Shown here: piece by piece, positions 31,601 through 42,077 of the stretch | Numbering within the stretch: position 1 is the stretch's first letter | Layout of the letters: every line of letters begins with the position of its first letter | Assembly (NCBI GenBank): GCA_008729055.1 | Contig: SDUX01000002.1 | Span: 7,045,485 to 7,109,484, forward strand | Direction: 5' to 3' | Source of the DNA: Pyropia haitanensis | Lineage: Eukaryota > Rhodophyta > Bangiophyceae > Bangiales > Bangiaceae | Length of the DNA: 64,000 nucleotides | The notes under the pieces: generated by a model | Seen by the model: the letters and a program-made list of their open reading frames with translations, nothing else | What the model was told of the DNA's origin: nothing | Database searches by the model: none | Program-made: the position numbers and the translations under genes

Positions 31601-32510
31601 GGGGCTCGGCATCGCCCTCAACCACATCGGCGTCTCTCTGGACTATCTCTACCGCCTGATGGGCGTCCTTATCGGGTCGGCGGTCTTCCCCGTGGCCTTC
31701 TCCATTACCTGGGGTCGCGCTTCTGGCGTGGGCGCTGTTGGCGGTGCGCTGGGCGGTCTGTTGTTAGGCCTGACCACGTGGCTGGGCTACGCTGCGACGT
31801 TTGACGGCGGCATCAACTTGGAGACCACGGGCAACACGGACGTCATGCTGGCCGGCAACCTGATGAGCATCCTCTCCTCGGGGGTCATCTGCACGCTCAT
31901 CTCGTTCATCCGTCCTGACGACTGCGACTGGTCGTCGACGCAAAGCATCCCGCTGATCGAGGACGACCCGAACGCCTTCCTCCCGTTCGAGCGGGCCGAA
32001 GCACTCGAGAGGGCGTTCAAGCGGGTGGCGGGCTTTGGCGTCCTCATCACGGCCCTCATCGTCATCATTTGGCCGCTGTTGGCCCTGCCCGCGCGCGTCT
32101 TCTCGCGCTCCTACTTTGCGTTTTACGCCATCCTGTCAATCGTGTGGGGCGTCGTCGCGGCGACGATTATGATCATCCTGCCCGTCTGGGAGTCCCGGCA
32201 GTCGATTTTGGTGGTCCTGACGCTGGGCATGTACGCCCGCCGCCTGGAAGCGGCCGAGGCCGCCAAGGACAGCTTCCACGAGAGCGGCGCGGGGAGCGAT
32301 GGGGGCGACGAGGAAGGCGGCTACGAGGTTGGCTACGCAGACGGCTTTGCGGCTGCGCGCGCCGCGGCCGCGGCGGGGGGCGGGCTTCCTCTGGATGGCG
32401 AGCTGCCCGACCTGATGGGACCCGGCGCTGGTGACCCGACCGGGCCCCACGCGATGGAGGGTCACAGGTTGGTGGAGCCGCCAGAGCCGTCGCATCGCAC
32501 ATCGTTTTGA
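28207..32510 (+). CDS. DUR3: DUR3-type urea:proton symporter, nine coding exons
   Basis: High-affinity urea transporter of the sodium-solute-symporter family, expected in the plasma membrane. Coding exons: 28207-28452, 28854-28953, 29233-29302, 29552-30008, 30247-30401, 30672-30673, 30911-30915, 31118-31316, 31501-32510, totalling 2244 nt (747 aa). All eight introns begin GTACGT and end in CAG. The product contains [114 protein letters not shown] and [11 protein letters not shown], all DUR3 hallmarks. Exon 5 ends mid-codon after Ala-Ile-P(cc). Adding TT and TCACG gives Pro-Phe-Thr and brings Leu-Ala-Thr-Ser into frame, matching the family's IPF-LATS segment; any simpler join breaks the frame. 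The C-terminal 90 residues are acidic and Ala/Gly-rich. Confidence 0.93.
29024..29050. repeat. 27-nt poly-G tract in DUR3 intron 2
   Basis: Uninterrupted run of 27 G within the second intron of DUR3; intron length is therefore uncertain, but the flanking splice sites are clear. Confidence 0.85.
30672..30673 (+). other. DUR3: Predicted 2-nt microexon of DUR3
   Basis: The sequence reads TGCGTGCAG, then TT, then GTACGTTT: a full acceptor, two exonic bases and the gene's standard donor. Only with this and the next microexon does the split proline codon from exon 5 continue as Pro-Phe-Thr in the correct frame. Transcript evidence is not available here. Confidence 0.75.
30911..30915 (+). other. 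DUR3: Predicted 5-nt microexon of DUR3
   Basis: TCACG lies between the acceptor GATGCGCAG and the donor GTACGTGT. Joined after CC and TT, it yields CCT TTC ACG, and the next exon continues CTG GCG ACG (Leu-Ala-Thr), as in DUR3 relatives. Confidence 0.75.
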
Positions 32511-33088
32511 GTGATCACCGTGTGTGCTGGGGGCTGGTGGCGGCACCGCTGGTGGTTTGACAGTCTGTTGTACGCATTGATTGGGCATGGGCTGGTCTTG
32601 TTTGTCTCCCTGTGTTTTGCTTGGCAGTGTGGCGCCACCTCCCCCCGGGCAGGCCGCGCGCCCTGTCTCGCGGTCGCCTTCTCGCCACGGCGCCGTGTTG
32701 CGAGCTGGTGTCTAGAGCTATACAGCTCCCTTTTGTTGCGACGGTGTATAAACTCTTCCTGTTCTGTGTTTGGCCGGCGCCCTGCATACGTCAGAACATG
32801 GCTGGCACACACGTCGGAACGCGCTGCCGGCCAGCCGACGACGAGTAGCCTCAGTGGTGTCAGTACCGGTCGGACAGCATGGTGGCCAGGGGAGATGGGC
32901 CACCACATGCCACTCCCAGAGCCGCCATTCTAGCTTCACCCCGCACGTAGGGCAGACGCACTCCAAGACAAAGCGTTAAAAAAAAAACCGACAAGGAGTG
33001 CATCCCCTCGCACAACACCACAGCCACACCGTTTAGCTTCCTTTTCTGATACCACGGCAGCCCCCTCCCCCCCCCCTCGAAACCTCAC
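32511..33088. other. Convergent spacer between DUR3 and PRA1 genes
   Basis: 578 bp between facing stop codons. It holds a short A-run at about 32978-32987. A minus-strand frame (32718-32966) with a single CPTCG pair was considered too weak to call. Confidence 0.5.
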
Positions 33089-33866
33089 CTAAACACCAAT
33101 CCCCCCGCCCGCGCCCTCCACGGTGGCCACCTCGTGGCCGAGCGCGTGGGCCAACCCGCCAACCCCCCCGACGGTCGCGGCGGTGAGGACCCCCCCAGGA
33201 CCCCCCCCCCAGCAGCACAACCGCCACGGCGGTGCCCAACAGGGCGGCCTTGCCGCCACGCCGGATGCTCACCCCCCCCACCACCACCTCCTCCTCGGCC
33301 ATGGCAAACAGCCACCACCCGCCCGCGGCGACGACCGCCAGCAGGAGCAGGGCGCCCAGGTGACCGAGAGCCACCGCCCCCAACAGCGCCACCCCCACCA
33401 CCAGGTAGTTGTACACGTACGCGCGGGTGTTGACGCTGAGCCGCACGCGCGCCTCCTCGCCGCCCGACGGGAGCGAAAAGAGGGCGGGGTTGAGGAAGTC
33501 CGCGACCCAGGGGCGGGTGGCGGCGAGCGCCAGCGTCGCGCGGGTGGAGAGGGGCAGCCCGTTGGACGCGTCGAGCGGCTCGGCGGTCGTGACCGCCGAC
33601 AGGGAGGTGAGGGCGGTCGACGCGGCGGCGGCGGCGCGGTCAGCGAAGGTGGATGGCCCGCCGCCGCCGCCACCGCCGCCATCCACAGCGCCGGCGCCCA
33701 CAGGGGTGCCGGCGGGAAAGGGAGACGCGGCCGCCACGCTCGGCGGCATGGCGTAAGAGAGGGGGTCCCCGCCGCCCGCCGCGGGCCCCGCCGCCGCGTG
33801 CCCGTACGCGGGCGCATCATACTCCCGGGGGGTGGGGTCGTCCCCACCGATCGTTTGGTAGGACAT
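33089..33866 (-). CDS. PRA1 family (prenylated Rab acceptor) membrane protein, frameshifted
   Basis: PRA1 proteins are four-helix membrane proteins of the ER/Golgi that bind prenylated Rab GTPases. The start is MSYQTIGGDDPTPREYDAPA. After a low-complexity N-terminus of about 95 residues, the domain shows the typical RPW-DF element (ATRPWVADFLNP), R-VN-AY--NY (VRLSVNTRAYVYNYLVVGV) and two hydrophobic hairpins. The frame breaks in two adjacent C runs (33190-33196 and 33201-33210). In the next frame the sequence continues hydrophobic and plausible (VLTAATVGGVGGLAHALG) to TAG at 33089-33091. Restoring the frame needs one extra base removed or two missing bases, for example one per run. I infer a sequencing error rather than a pseudogene. 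Confidence 0.75.
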
Positions 33867-35673
33867 TGGAAGGGGTGAGGGGGGGAGGGGTGGGCAGCGA
33901 CGCGGACGCCGCGGGGGGCGGCGGCGGCAGGGCGGCGGCCACCAGGCAGCCCGGTGTGCGGGAGAGAAGAAATCGCGACGCGGGCGGGAAAGAACGGGAC
34001 GGAACAGGAAAAGCTGCGATGGGGTTGTCGGCCTTGGGGAAGCCGTACGTACGGGGGAGAAGAAGCGGCGACAGGGACGACGGAAGTGACACGGGCGACA
34101 GGGAGCCAACGAGGCAGAGGTTCACCCGCGGTGCGTGCACCGTGGAGAGGGTGTGCTGCTCTCGCGTGGCGCGCCGGCACGTCGCCCCCGAGCGCTGACA
34201 GGTCCGTGTCGGGAGTGGGCGCCGCTCGCCTCGCTGGCTCGAGACGGAATCCAGGCTGGATCGACTTTCGATTGGTCGTTCGTTGTCTGCTCTGCCTGCG
34301 GGCGTTTGGGGTCATGCCGCGCGGCGCGCGCCCCGCCCGACTCCGCGGCCGCCCTTGGCGCGTCGCTTCTCCTCTACGGACCACCGCCGCCGGCAGCGCG
34401 GGGGCGGCCGGCGGCCGGCGTAGAACCGCTGGCGGCGACCGGCTGGCGTACGCAGCTGGGTGGGGCCGCCGCCAGCCAGCAGGCTGCGGCCGGTGGCGGC
34501 CGCCAGCGGTGGGGCCGCGGCGGCCGGCCAAGTCCCAGCCGCAGCAGGCCATGGCTGGGCGGGCGTTGGCTGCGGCCGCCGGCGGCCGCCGAGGCGGCGG
34601 CTGCGTCCCGTGAGAAGGGGGTGATTTGATAGCGGCCGGTGGCCTCTGGGAGGGGGGGGTGCCATCGGCTGTCCGGCTTGGCGGCGGCTGTAAAACCGTG
34701 GGCTGGGATCACGGCCGCCTCGGGGCAGCGTCGCTCCAGTCGGCGACAGCGGCCGGTGGCGACGCGACGGTTGCCTGGGAGGGGCGGCGGCCGTCCGGAG
34801 GAGGCGGCGGCCGGGGGGCGGTGTGCCCGTGGCCATCGGCGGTGGCAGGGGGGCAAAGCGGCTGCGGCCGGCTGGGGATGGGCTGAGTCTGGAATGGGGA
34901 TGGCGGCCTGCGCGGGTAGCGGCTGCGGCCAGAGCCGCGGCTGCGGCCTGGAGGGTAGCGGCTACAGCAGAGCGGTAGCGGAGAGGGGGTGCCGCGCCAC
35001 GCACGCGCCGTCGCCGCGACGCGGCGTTTGCCGCGGTCCGCAGCGCCGGCGCGCAAGCCGCGGACGTCGCCACCGGCGCGCGCGGCCGACGCGGCAGGCG
35101 GGGCGGCCGCTTCGCTGGGCGGGCAGGTGGCACGGGCCGAGAGCGCAGCGTCTCGGCTGGCAGCGTCGGTGGGGAGCGGAGGGGAGGTGGCCGTGGGGGT
35201 GGCCGGGGGGAGTCGACGCACGGCAAACGGCGAATCGGGTGCGCCGTGGGGGGCGGGGGGGTGTGAGGAGTGGCGGGGGGTGACCCTCGCTGGCGGCGGA
35301 CTACCCGGCCGGTCGACCCTTTCACCCGCCGCCGCCGCTGGCTGCCGATCGGTGCGCTTTCGCGCGCCGGCGGCTCCCCTCCCGGCCTTAGGTCGACGCC
35401 GCCCCCTCGGCGCCAGGGGTCGCAGGAGCACCCCCGGGGCCGCCCAGGTCGTATCGGAAGATCGCCGGCGTTGCCCCACGGCCGGGTCGCGTTCGCGGTC
35501 GCCGCCACCGCCACCGCCTCCGCCGTCGCCGCCATCGCCACCGCCACCGCCGCCGCCCTCGCCGGCCACCGCCATCGCTGTAGCCACCTCCAGCCACGGG
35601 CGCAATGAAAGGGTTCCTCAATGAAAACGAATTTACCTGCGATCCGGCAGAGCGCGGCGCTCAACCAAACTCG
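33867..35673. other. Intergenic, GC-rich irregular repeats
   Basis: Upstream region of the PRA1 gene. From about 34370 to 34980 it is built of irregularly repeated words such as GGCTGCGGCC and GCCGGCGGCC, and near 35500-35590 of CCACCG/CCGCCG hexamers. Open frames on both strands read as Pro/Arg/Ala strings only. Confidence 0.5.
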
Positions 35674-37901
35674 CTACTTTGGCGAGCGGGGCCTCCCTCT
35701 GCCAGCAGGACGCCCCGGCTGCCGCCCCCTCCCCCCCCCCGATGCGGCGCCCTGCCACCCATCTCCTTCCCCCACTAGCGGCGGCGGCGGTGGCGGTGGC
35801 GGTGGCGGCGGTGGCGGTGGCGGTGGCGGTGGCGGGGACGACGGCGGCGACGACGACGGCGGCCGGGGAAAGTCCGCCTCCCGCACCAGCGCGCGGCCGA
35901 CACGAAAGTCCGTCGTGTTGACAAACCCCGTATTGATGCTGCGGTCGGCGAGTAGCGCCGCCACGCTGCCGGGCAGGGGCGTGAGCGGCTGCGTGACGGC
36001 CGCCTCTTGGCCTTTGCGGGGGCGCCCACGCCGGCGGGGGGCGGTGGGCGCGCCGGGCGTGGCCGCCGCACCCGCCGCCGCCGCTGCCGCCACCCCGGCC
36101 GCGCCGTCCGCGTCAGTGGCCGGTGCGGCCGCGTCGGCCGCCGTTGCAGCCGCGGCAGCGGCGGCAGCAGCAGCCGCCTTGGCGCCCACCCCCCGCCGCT
36201 TGCGCCGCGACAGGCGGACGATGGCGGCGCCCTCCCCGGGGAGGCGCTCCACCAGCTCGGGGTCCACCGACGCGAGGTAGTCCTCCATCCCCACATACGG
36301 GTCTGGCACCGGCGTTGGGTCACCCAGCGAGAGCGCTGCCGGCCCGCCGCCGCCGCCGCCGCCAGCCGCCGCCACCGCCGCCACGGAGGCGGGACCACCA
36401 TCCACGGTCGTCCCGGGGTCGTCCGCCACCTCCCCCCCCCCCCCGCCTTGGGCCGCGCCTCAACGGTGCCGACGCCCGCGCAGCGCACGCAGCGCTCCCG
36501 GCGGAGCCCCCCACACAGCGGGCAGTGGAACGTGTCGCCCATCACGTGCGTCGGCAGCACCGCCATGGACTGGTTGTGGGTGATGGAAAAGACGCGCGCA
36601 CCCGGCCGGCCGCCGAGGCGCACAAAGCCCGCGCCCTTGCAGTAGCTGCACACCGCCATGCCCGTACCGTCGCAGGGGGTGCACGCGCGCACCGCCGCGG
36701 CGGCAGCAACGTACGGGCGCAGGTTTTCGAGGCCCCCCCGCGCGGGGCCGGCCACGCCCGACGCCATCAGCTCGCGGGCGTAGCGGAGCTTGTACCGCCA
36801 TGTTGGCGACAGTCGCCGGCGGATGTGGTGGTCGGGGAGCGGGTGCCCGTCCGCGTCGACGAGGCTGTCGTCTTCAGAGGATAACTTGGCGGGGGAGGGA
36901 GGGACATCCACAGCGCCTCCATCGTTGTGCGGCGGTGGGTCAGAGGCCGACGGGGGGCGGCGGGCGGAGGGCACCCGCCCGCTGACAGACGACGGGCGTC
37001 GGCGCTTAGGGCCGGGACCGTCGCCATTTCCCTCTGCCGTGCGCCGCGATGCTGCTGCCGCCAACCCTGCGTCCACACCCGATGGGTGCGGCGGCACCGC
37101 GACCGCGTTCTCGTCGCCCTCAAACGTCAGTTCCCCCACGTTGAATGGGAACTCGTCAGCCGATGCGGGGAGGTAGTCGGCCGAGCGCACGCGCTGAAGA
37201 GGGGGTGCCGCCACCTCCGCAACCGCCAGGACGCCGTCGGCGGTGAGGGACGGCAGCGGCCCCCCGGCCGCCGCCAGAGGCCACTCATCCTCTACCCACT
37301 CGTCGTCGTCGGCGCTGTCTCCGCCCTCATCTAAGGACCTCCCCCCGACCCGAGGCCCGAGCTTCCCCCCCCCGCGTGCTCGTCGCAGCGAAGACGCGGA
37401 TGTCGTCGCGGCCGGAGCCGCCGACGCACGCCCGCTACGCCCACCCGTGGTGGCGACGGCAGGTGCGGTCGCTGCCGCCACCGCCGCTGCCGATGCGGTC
37501 GCCCGGACGGCGCGCCGGCTGGCACGGCGCGCCGCGGCCGCATCCGGCGCGGCCTGGGCGGCCAGCCCGCCGCGGCCGCCGCCCAACGGGTCCTCTTGGG
37601 CAGGGGCGGCCGCCATGGATGTCGGAGGGGGCCCGGAAGGCGGCTTCCGGGGGCGCCCGCGTGTAGTCGAGCCGCGGCCGCTGCGGCTGCCACTGCCGCT
37701 GCCGCTGTCACCAGCGATGGCGGACGGCAGCCCAAGGGGCGCCGCGGCCACCATCCCATCGCGAGCAGGGTCCAAAAGGGAGGGACCACGGACGGGCCGA
37801 CCTAACAGCCGTCCATGTGCCGCCGACGACAGCGAGCGGGAGGGGTTGAGCGGCGACGTACGGGGCAGGGGAACCAGGTGCGGACCGACAAACGCCGCCA
37901 T
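35674..37901 (-). CDS. AT-hook protein with DnaJ-type CxxCxGxG zinc-finger, frameshifted
   Basis: About 742 aa if one missing base is allowed. It has an N-terminal AT-hook (TTRGRPRKPPSG), a Ser/Ala-rich acidic stretch, and a conserved-looking core (HHIRRRLSPTWRYKLRYARE). Four cysteine motifs of DnaJ-like type follow: CTPCDGTG, CSYCKGAG, CPLCGGL and CVRCAGVG. The C-terminal part has the acidic motif VGMEDYLASVDPELVERLPG, a second AT-hook (RRRGRPRKGQ), then TQPLTPLPGSVAALLADRSI. AT-hooks bind the minor groove of AT-rich DNA; CxxCxGxG pairs bind zinc and often unfolded proteins. The combination suggests a chromatin-associated factor; function is unknown. The break is at the C run at 36432-36444 and equals one missing base. 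A CCACCG microsatellite at about 35780-35835 encodes the Pro-rich tail. Confidence 0.65.
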
Positions 37902-38474
37902 CGGCGCCGCTACCGCTGCCGCGTCAACGAGGAGGGGGGGGAAGCTGTGGGAGGAAAAGCAAGAGCGCCACAGCCAGGGGAAGATGGACGAGAGGGCCGT
38001 GGAAGGCGAGACGCGCGGTGGGTCGGCCCGCGCTCACCCAACTCAAAGCCGCTCCAGGTCCTGGATGGTGAGGTCACAAGGCGGGCGACGCTGAGCTCTC
38101 CAGCTTGGCCGAGCACACACTCTGCCTGAAACTGATGGCACCCAATGGCCGTTTCAGTACAACAAAGACCACACGTGTTTGGATTGTGGGCGCGAAATTC
38201 CATCATTAGTGGTGACAAGGGGGGGCCCATCTGCCCGCAGGCAGTCCCAGTCCCTGTGACGAGTGCCAACAGCACTTGGCGAGGCCGTGTGCCGTCCCCC
38301 CGTTGGCGGCCGGTGTGTCGGACCGGCGCACCTGAGCGGGTGTGGCCTGCCTTTTGTTTGCCGTGCGCCCAAGGCGTTGGTGACGCTCAGACGGTCAACG
38401 TATTTTCTCGTTTGTTTGGTGGTCTGCCTCGGCGGGTGTCGCCGGCTGTGCCGCGGGTTCCGCGGTTCGTCGCC
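37902..38474. other. Divergent intergenic region, AT-hook and MMS2 genes
   Basis: 573 bp between divergent starts. It should contain both promoters and the MMS2 5' leader. Composition is more balanced than the neighbouring coding DNA. No additional gene supported. Confidence 0.5.
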
Positions 38475-40110
38475 ATGGCTAAGAGTACGTTGTCTGGGGA
38501 TCGCACGGCGGGGGATCTTCTCGTGGGGTTTGTCTTCTCTTTTGATCCAGCGGTTGGCATGTGAGGGCCTGCTTTGGCGGTTGTGTTGCTCGTGTGTTCG
38601 TCGTTCCTCTGCCGGCAGTGCAGCTGTGCGCTGGGAGTGTTTGGCGACTGTGGGGTGGGGCATCTTGGCAACGGGTGTCTGACCTACGCCTGTGTTCTGT
38701 TGTACGCTCTTGTCGCGCTGTCGCTGGTGAATGCATTGTTTTCTGGTTCCTGGCCTTTTATTTGTGTCGTTTCTCTGTCCGCACCCGGCCTGTTGTCCAT
38801 TCGGTCTGCCGGTATGCGCAGTGCCCCGGAACTTTCGGCTGCTCGAAGAGTTGGAGCGCGGCGAGCATGGGATTGGAGATGGTACGTTGGCGTTCGTGGC
38901 GCTCGTGGTCTGCGTTTTTGCCTCGCCTGCAGCCGATGGGGAGGCCCTTGCCGTGGCCGTTTCTCGCTGTCGAAGAGGTATCCACCGACGCGTGTGCTTT
39001 GGTAAACTGATGGCGTCGCGTTCGTTAGATGTGCCTCGTTTAGTTGCTGACTTTTTTTTTTCCCGCGTGGTGCTCCCATGTTCTCTGGAGTGTGACGGTG
39101 CTTCCTGCTTTTGTCTTGATTGCACCCATTGCTCTGTGTGGTGCTATTTTCCAGGCTCTGTGTCGTACGGTCTGGCTGATGCCGATGACATCATGCTGAC
39201 GCGGTGGAATGGCACCATCCTGGGCCCTATGAATGTGCGTTGGTCAGGGGTGCCGTTTCAATCGCACGCCGATGGCGCTTCCGGCCACAGTTGTGTGGGA
39301 CGACTCAGCGGCTTCATGTTCGAAGCTGCGAGAGCCGCCCGATTGGAAGTTGCGGAGAGGCGTCTGACTTGCGTGCGGAGGGATGTCCGTCAGAAGGTCG
39401 CAGAGAGGCGTTTGACTTGAAGCTGAGATGTGGTGTTCGACTGGATGCTGTACAGCTTTGCATGGTGAGCGAAGCATACTGACCATTCAATGGGCTAGTG
39501 TAGCCATCCGTTTCCTGGTATGTATGTCGTTGTTTTGTTTGTTTTTGGTCGCGCCTCGGTTCCGTGCTTGGCCTTCTAGACGGTGTACGAGAACCGTATC
39601 TACACGCTGTCGTTGACGTGTGGTGACTCCTACCCGCAATCACCGCCCTCCGTTCGCTTCCTTACCCGCGTCAACTTGACTTCTGTACATAGGCATACTG
39701 GTATTGTACGTTGTCCTGTAGTGCTCATTTGTGTTTCTTTATTATTGCGCCTCCGGTGCCAAGCTTCGCACGTGCAGTGATTGTGGATGATGTCGCGTTT
39801 TCACTGCGTTGGGCTGCGGCACTGACCTAGTGTTGTTGACTGTTCTGCGGAGCTCTGTGGTGCTCATGGGTTCGTATGGTCGTCTTCTGTCCCTCCGCTG
39901 CGTCCTGTTTGTGTGCGTCCCTATTTTACGTGGGCCTCGCCCCACTTGGTTTCACGCCCGTGTGTGCAGGTGGACGCAAGCCGCTGCGCGGTGCTGAAGA
40001 ACTGGTCGCCGTCGTATGGCATTGAGACGCTGCTCCTGGAGCTGCGCAAGGAGATGGCGTCTACTCACAACCGTCGGTCAGCGCAGCCGGCGGAAGGCTC
40101 CACCTACTGA
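38475..40110 (+). CDS. MMS2: Ubiquitin-conjugating enzyme variant MMS2/UEV1, five exons
   Basis: Catalytically inactive E2-like partner of Ubc13 that directs K63-linked ubiquitin chains in DNA-damage tolerance and signalling. Exons 38475-38484, 38822-38881, 39155-39234, 39580-39705 and 39970-40110 total 417 nt (138 aa), the family length. Exon 1 codes only for Met-Ala-Lys plus one base, and joins to give [20 protein letters not shown]. Later segments are [60 protein letters not shown] and the UEV-type C-terminus [14 protein letters not shown] with QPAEGSTY. As expected for a UEV, no active-site Cys occurs at the E2 position. Introns 1, 2 and 4 start GTACGT; intron 3 starts GTGCGT. Confidence 0.95.
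39351..39418 (+). repeat. Imperfect 48-bp-period repeat in MMS2 intron 3
   Basis: TGCGGAGAGGCGTCTGACTT (39351-39370) recurs as CGCAGAGAGGCGTTTGACTT (39399-39418). Both lie in the part of intron 3 that stays open in the upstream exon's frame, and both would encode VAERRLT. Confidence 0.6.
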
Positions 40111-40725
40111 TAGAGTCTGTCGGTTCGTGTGGCTGAGGTGTGGCATGGAAAAGGAGCAGCGCGTTGCGAGTACGGAGCCCGAATGACAGAGGCGTCTGAC
40201 CCACCATGATGATAGTGACACCCTCGTCGGCGATTCTGGGTCCTGTCGGGACCCACCACCCACACGTGGCTCTGGCTGGGCTGCTTCGCACGTGGTCTGC
40301 GGGAGGGCGTCCGTTTTGTACATCAGTGCGACACAGATATCCATGCCCTGGTTCGAGTTCCTAGTCTTGGTGCGCCCTCTGCGAAATGCGAGAGCCCAAT
40401 GCTCGCTGTCTTTCCACTCGACGTACCCGCCATTGACGGCAGTCCCCCCTGACCCCGCAACGCGGCCTGCCTTTGTCAGACTCGTCTTGTGGTCGGTTGG
40501 ACATTCGATCAGGATGGCAGGGAACAGTCCCTGCCACTGTTTGGTCCTCCCAGACCAGCATCTCGGCCCCCAATTGAGCGGCAGATACGAGGAGCCCAGC
40601 CCGCGGTCCGCCACGTGCTTCTTGTTGACCGACTCGGTTTCACCGCTCCACCGCTGCGTTCGCCGAGCTGCGAAGAGGTGCCACCACATGCCACTGCTCC
40701 CCGTCACGCAATCTTGGACTTCCAC
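40078..40725 (-). CDS. Unrecognised 215-aa reading frame, doubtful
   Basis: An open minus-strand frame whose composition is unusually varied for this GC-rich window, for example SSYLPLNWGPRCWSGRTKQW and GGYVEWKDSEHWALAF. It overlaps the last 33 bases of the MMS2 gene tail to tail. No domain was recognised. The segment GGYVEW contains GTACGT on the minus strand and could be a splice donor, so the true gene, if any, may be spliced. It could also be a transposon remnant or chance. Confidence 0.2.
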   Translation of the reverse strand: MEVQDCVTGSSGMWWHLFAARRTQRWSGETESVNKKHVADRGLGSSYLPLNWGPRCWSGRTKQWQGLFPAILIECPTDHKTSLTKAGRVAGSGGTAVNGGYVEWKDSEHWALAFRRGRTKTRNSNQGMDICVALMYKTDALPQTTCEAAQPEPRVGGGSRQDPESPTRVSLSSWWVRRLCHSGSVLATRCSFSMPHLSHTNRQTLSVGGAFRRLR

Positions 40726-42077
40726 CAGGCGCTCGGAGAGTCGGGGTCCCTAGACCCCCCACCCCCTGCCGGAGGGGACAGGCATAGCATGTTGAAGGCA
40801 TCCGCGTCAAAGTCGGGAAATGTATCTCCCCGTGGGCTCACCGCCGCGGCTACAGCCACGACCTCCCGGGGAGAGCCGCCCACAGGCGTCACCCCACCAC
40901 AGGCGGGTCCTCTAGAAGTGGGTGACTCGCCACCACCCTTCCTATCCTTGGACCCACGGGCGGTGGATTCAGTGGCGCCCATCAGGAAGTGCAGCCGGGG
41001 CGTGCCTCGCGGGGAAGGACGAGGAAGGGTGGCGTGCAGGGGGGCGGGCGTGGGGCCAAGGCTGGCAGCGGATGTGATCACAGCACCGTCGGTCGGCGTG
41101 GGTAGGCTCTTGTTTGCCTCCCTGCTTGAGATCACCGCTTCTCACGTCGGATGGAGTGGCCGGTACCTGTCCACCGTGCGGGCCACCTCGACAACCAGCT
41201 CACAACAGGCGTAGAAGGCCCAGCGATAAGAGATGCCCCTACAGCCGCGGCGTCGACCCGCACGCCACCCAACTAATGGCCCCAAGGATACACAAAGGTG
41301 GCCGCGGTCACTGCCGTTTTACCCTGCATGCGGGCCAGCGTCGCCAGCTGCAGGGGCCCGCGACGCCACGCGTACCTCGAGTGTCGGACTGGACGTGCCA
41401 ACGCTCATGAGCGACCAGCACCGCGTCGGCGGTCGGGGACAGAGGAGCGGTGGGGGGGCTCAAAGCAGTCCTGGGCAGCGTGGGGCAGCAGGGAACATCC
41501 CACTTGGGTTACCAAGAAAGCAGCGTTGGTGGACGTGCGACCCGAACGCCGGGACGGCAAACGGCCCGGCGCTTCGCCCAATGACCTCATGAGAGGGTGG
41601 CTGGTGACGCAACGGGCACGTGCCTTCTACGTCTGTGCGTGCAGGGCGACAACCTGACCGTGCCACGTCCGGTCGAATTGAGACCCCATGGGATGCCAAA
41701 TTAGTCAGCGATGCTTGGCACAACTTGTACGTAGTTAACGGCCGCAGGCCTGTGGCTTGATCATGGCCTATCAGAAGCGGAGGACAGTACATTCGGTCCA
41801 CATGCAAAGAGACTGGTCGGAACCAGTGAGATCCCTCACGGCAACGACCGCGGTGGTCGCAGAGAGGATGGCTACCTCGTTGGGTGGCTATGCACGCGGA
41901 CACGCGGGCGGCTGGGACCTGCCCGCCTCGGTGCCCACCGCCGGTCGTCATCATCTCGTTGCAGTCTGGCCTGCCTGACCCTTCCCCGGCCGCACCGTCA
42001 TCCGTCGGCTGCACTGCCTGTTTTCGCCGGCCGGGGCGTCTGTGTTCCACGTCTCGTCGCTCTTCGTGCAACCTGCC
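40726..42077. other. Intergenic, no confident gene
   Basis: Mixed-composition DNA between the doubtful frame and the ABC permease. Short protein-like minus-strand pieces exist, such as YRWAFYACCELVVEVARTVD near 41235-41180, with GT-type donors nearby, so an unrecognised spliced gene is possible. I could not assemble one. Confidence 0.4.

Noticed and set aside
33085..33318. 77-aa minus-strand frame at the PRA1 3' end
   Set aside because: It is an out-of-frame reading of the PRA1 C-terminus.
38145..38474. Open frames just upstream of MMS2 (for example plus 38145-38564, minus 37910-38275)
   Set aside because: They contain no recognisable domain and sit in the divergent promoter region.
32905..40695. 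Shared 16-mer GCCACCACATGCCACT at about 32905 and 40680
   Set aside because: One such coincidence is expected by chance in a 64-kb window, and flanks do not match.
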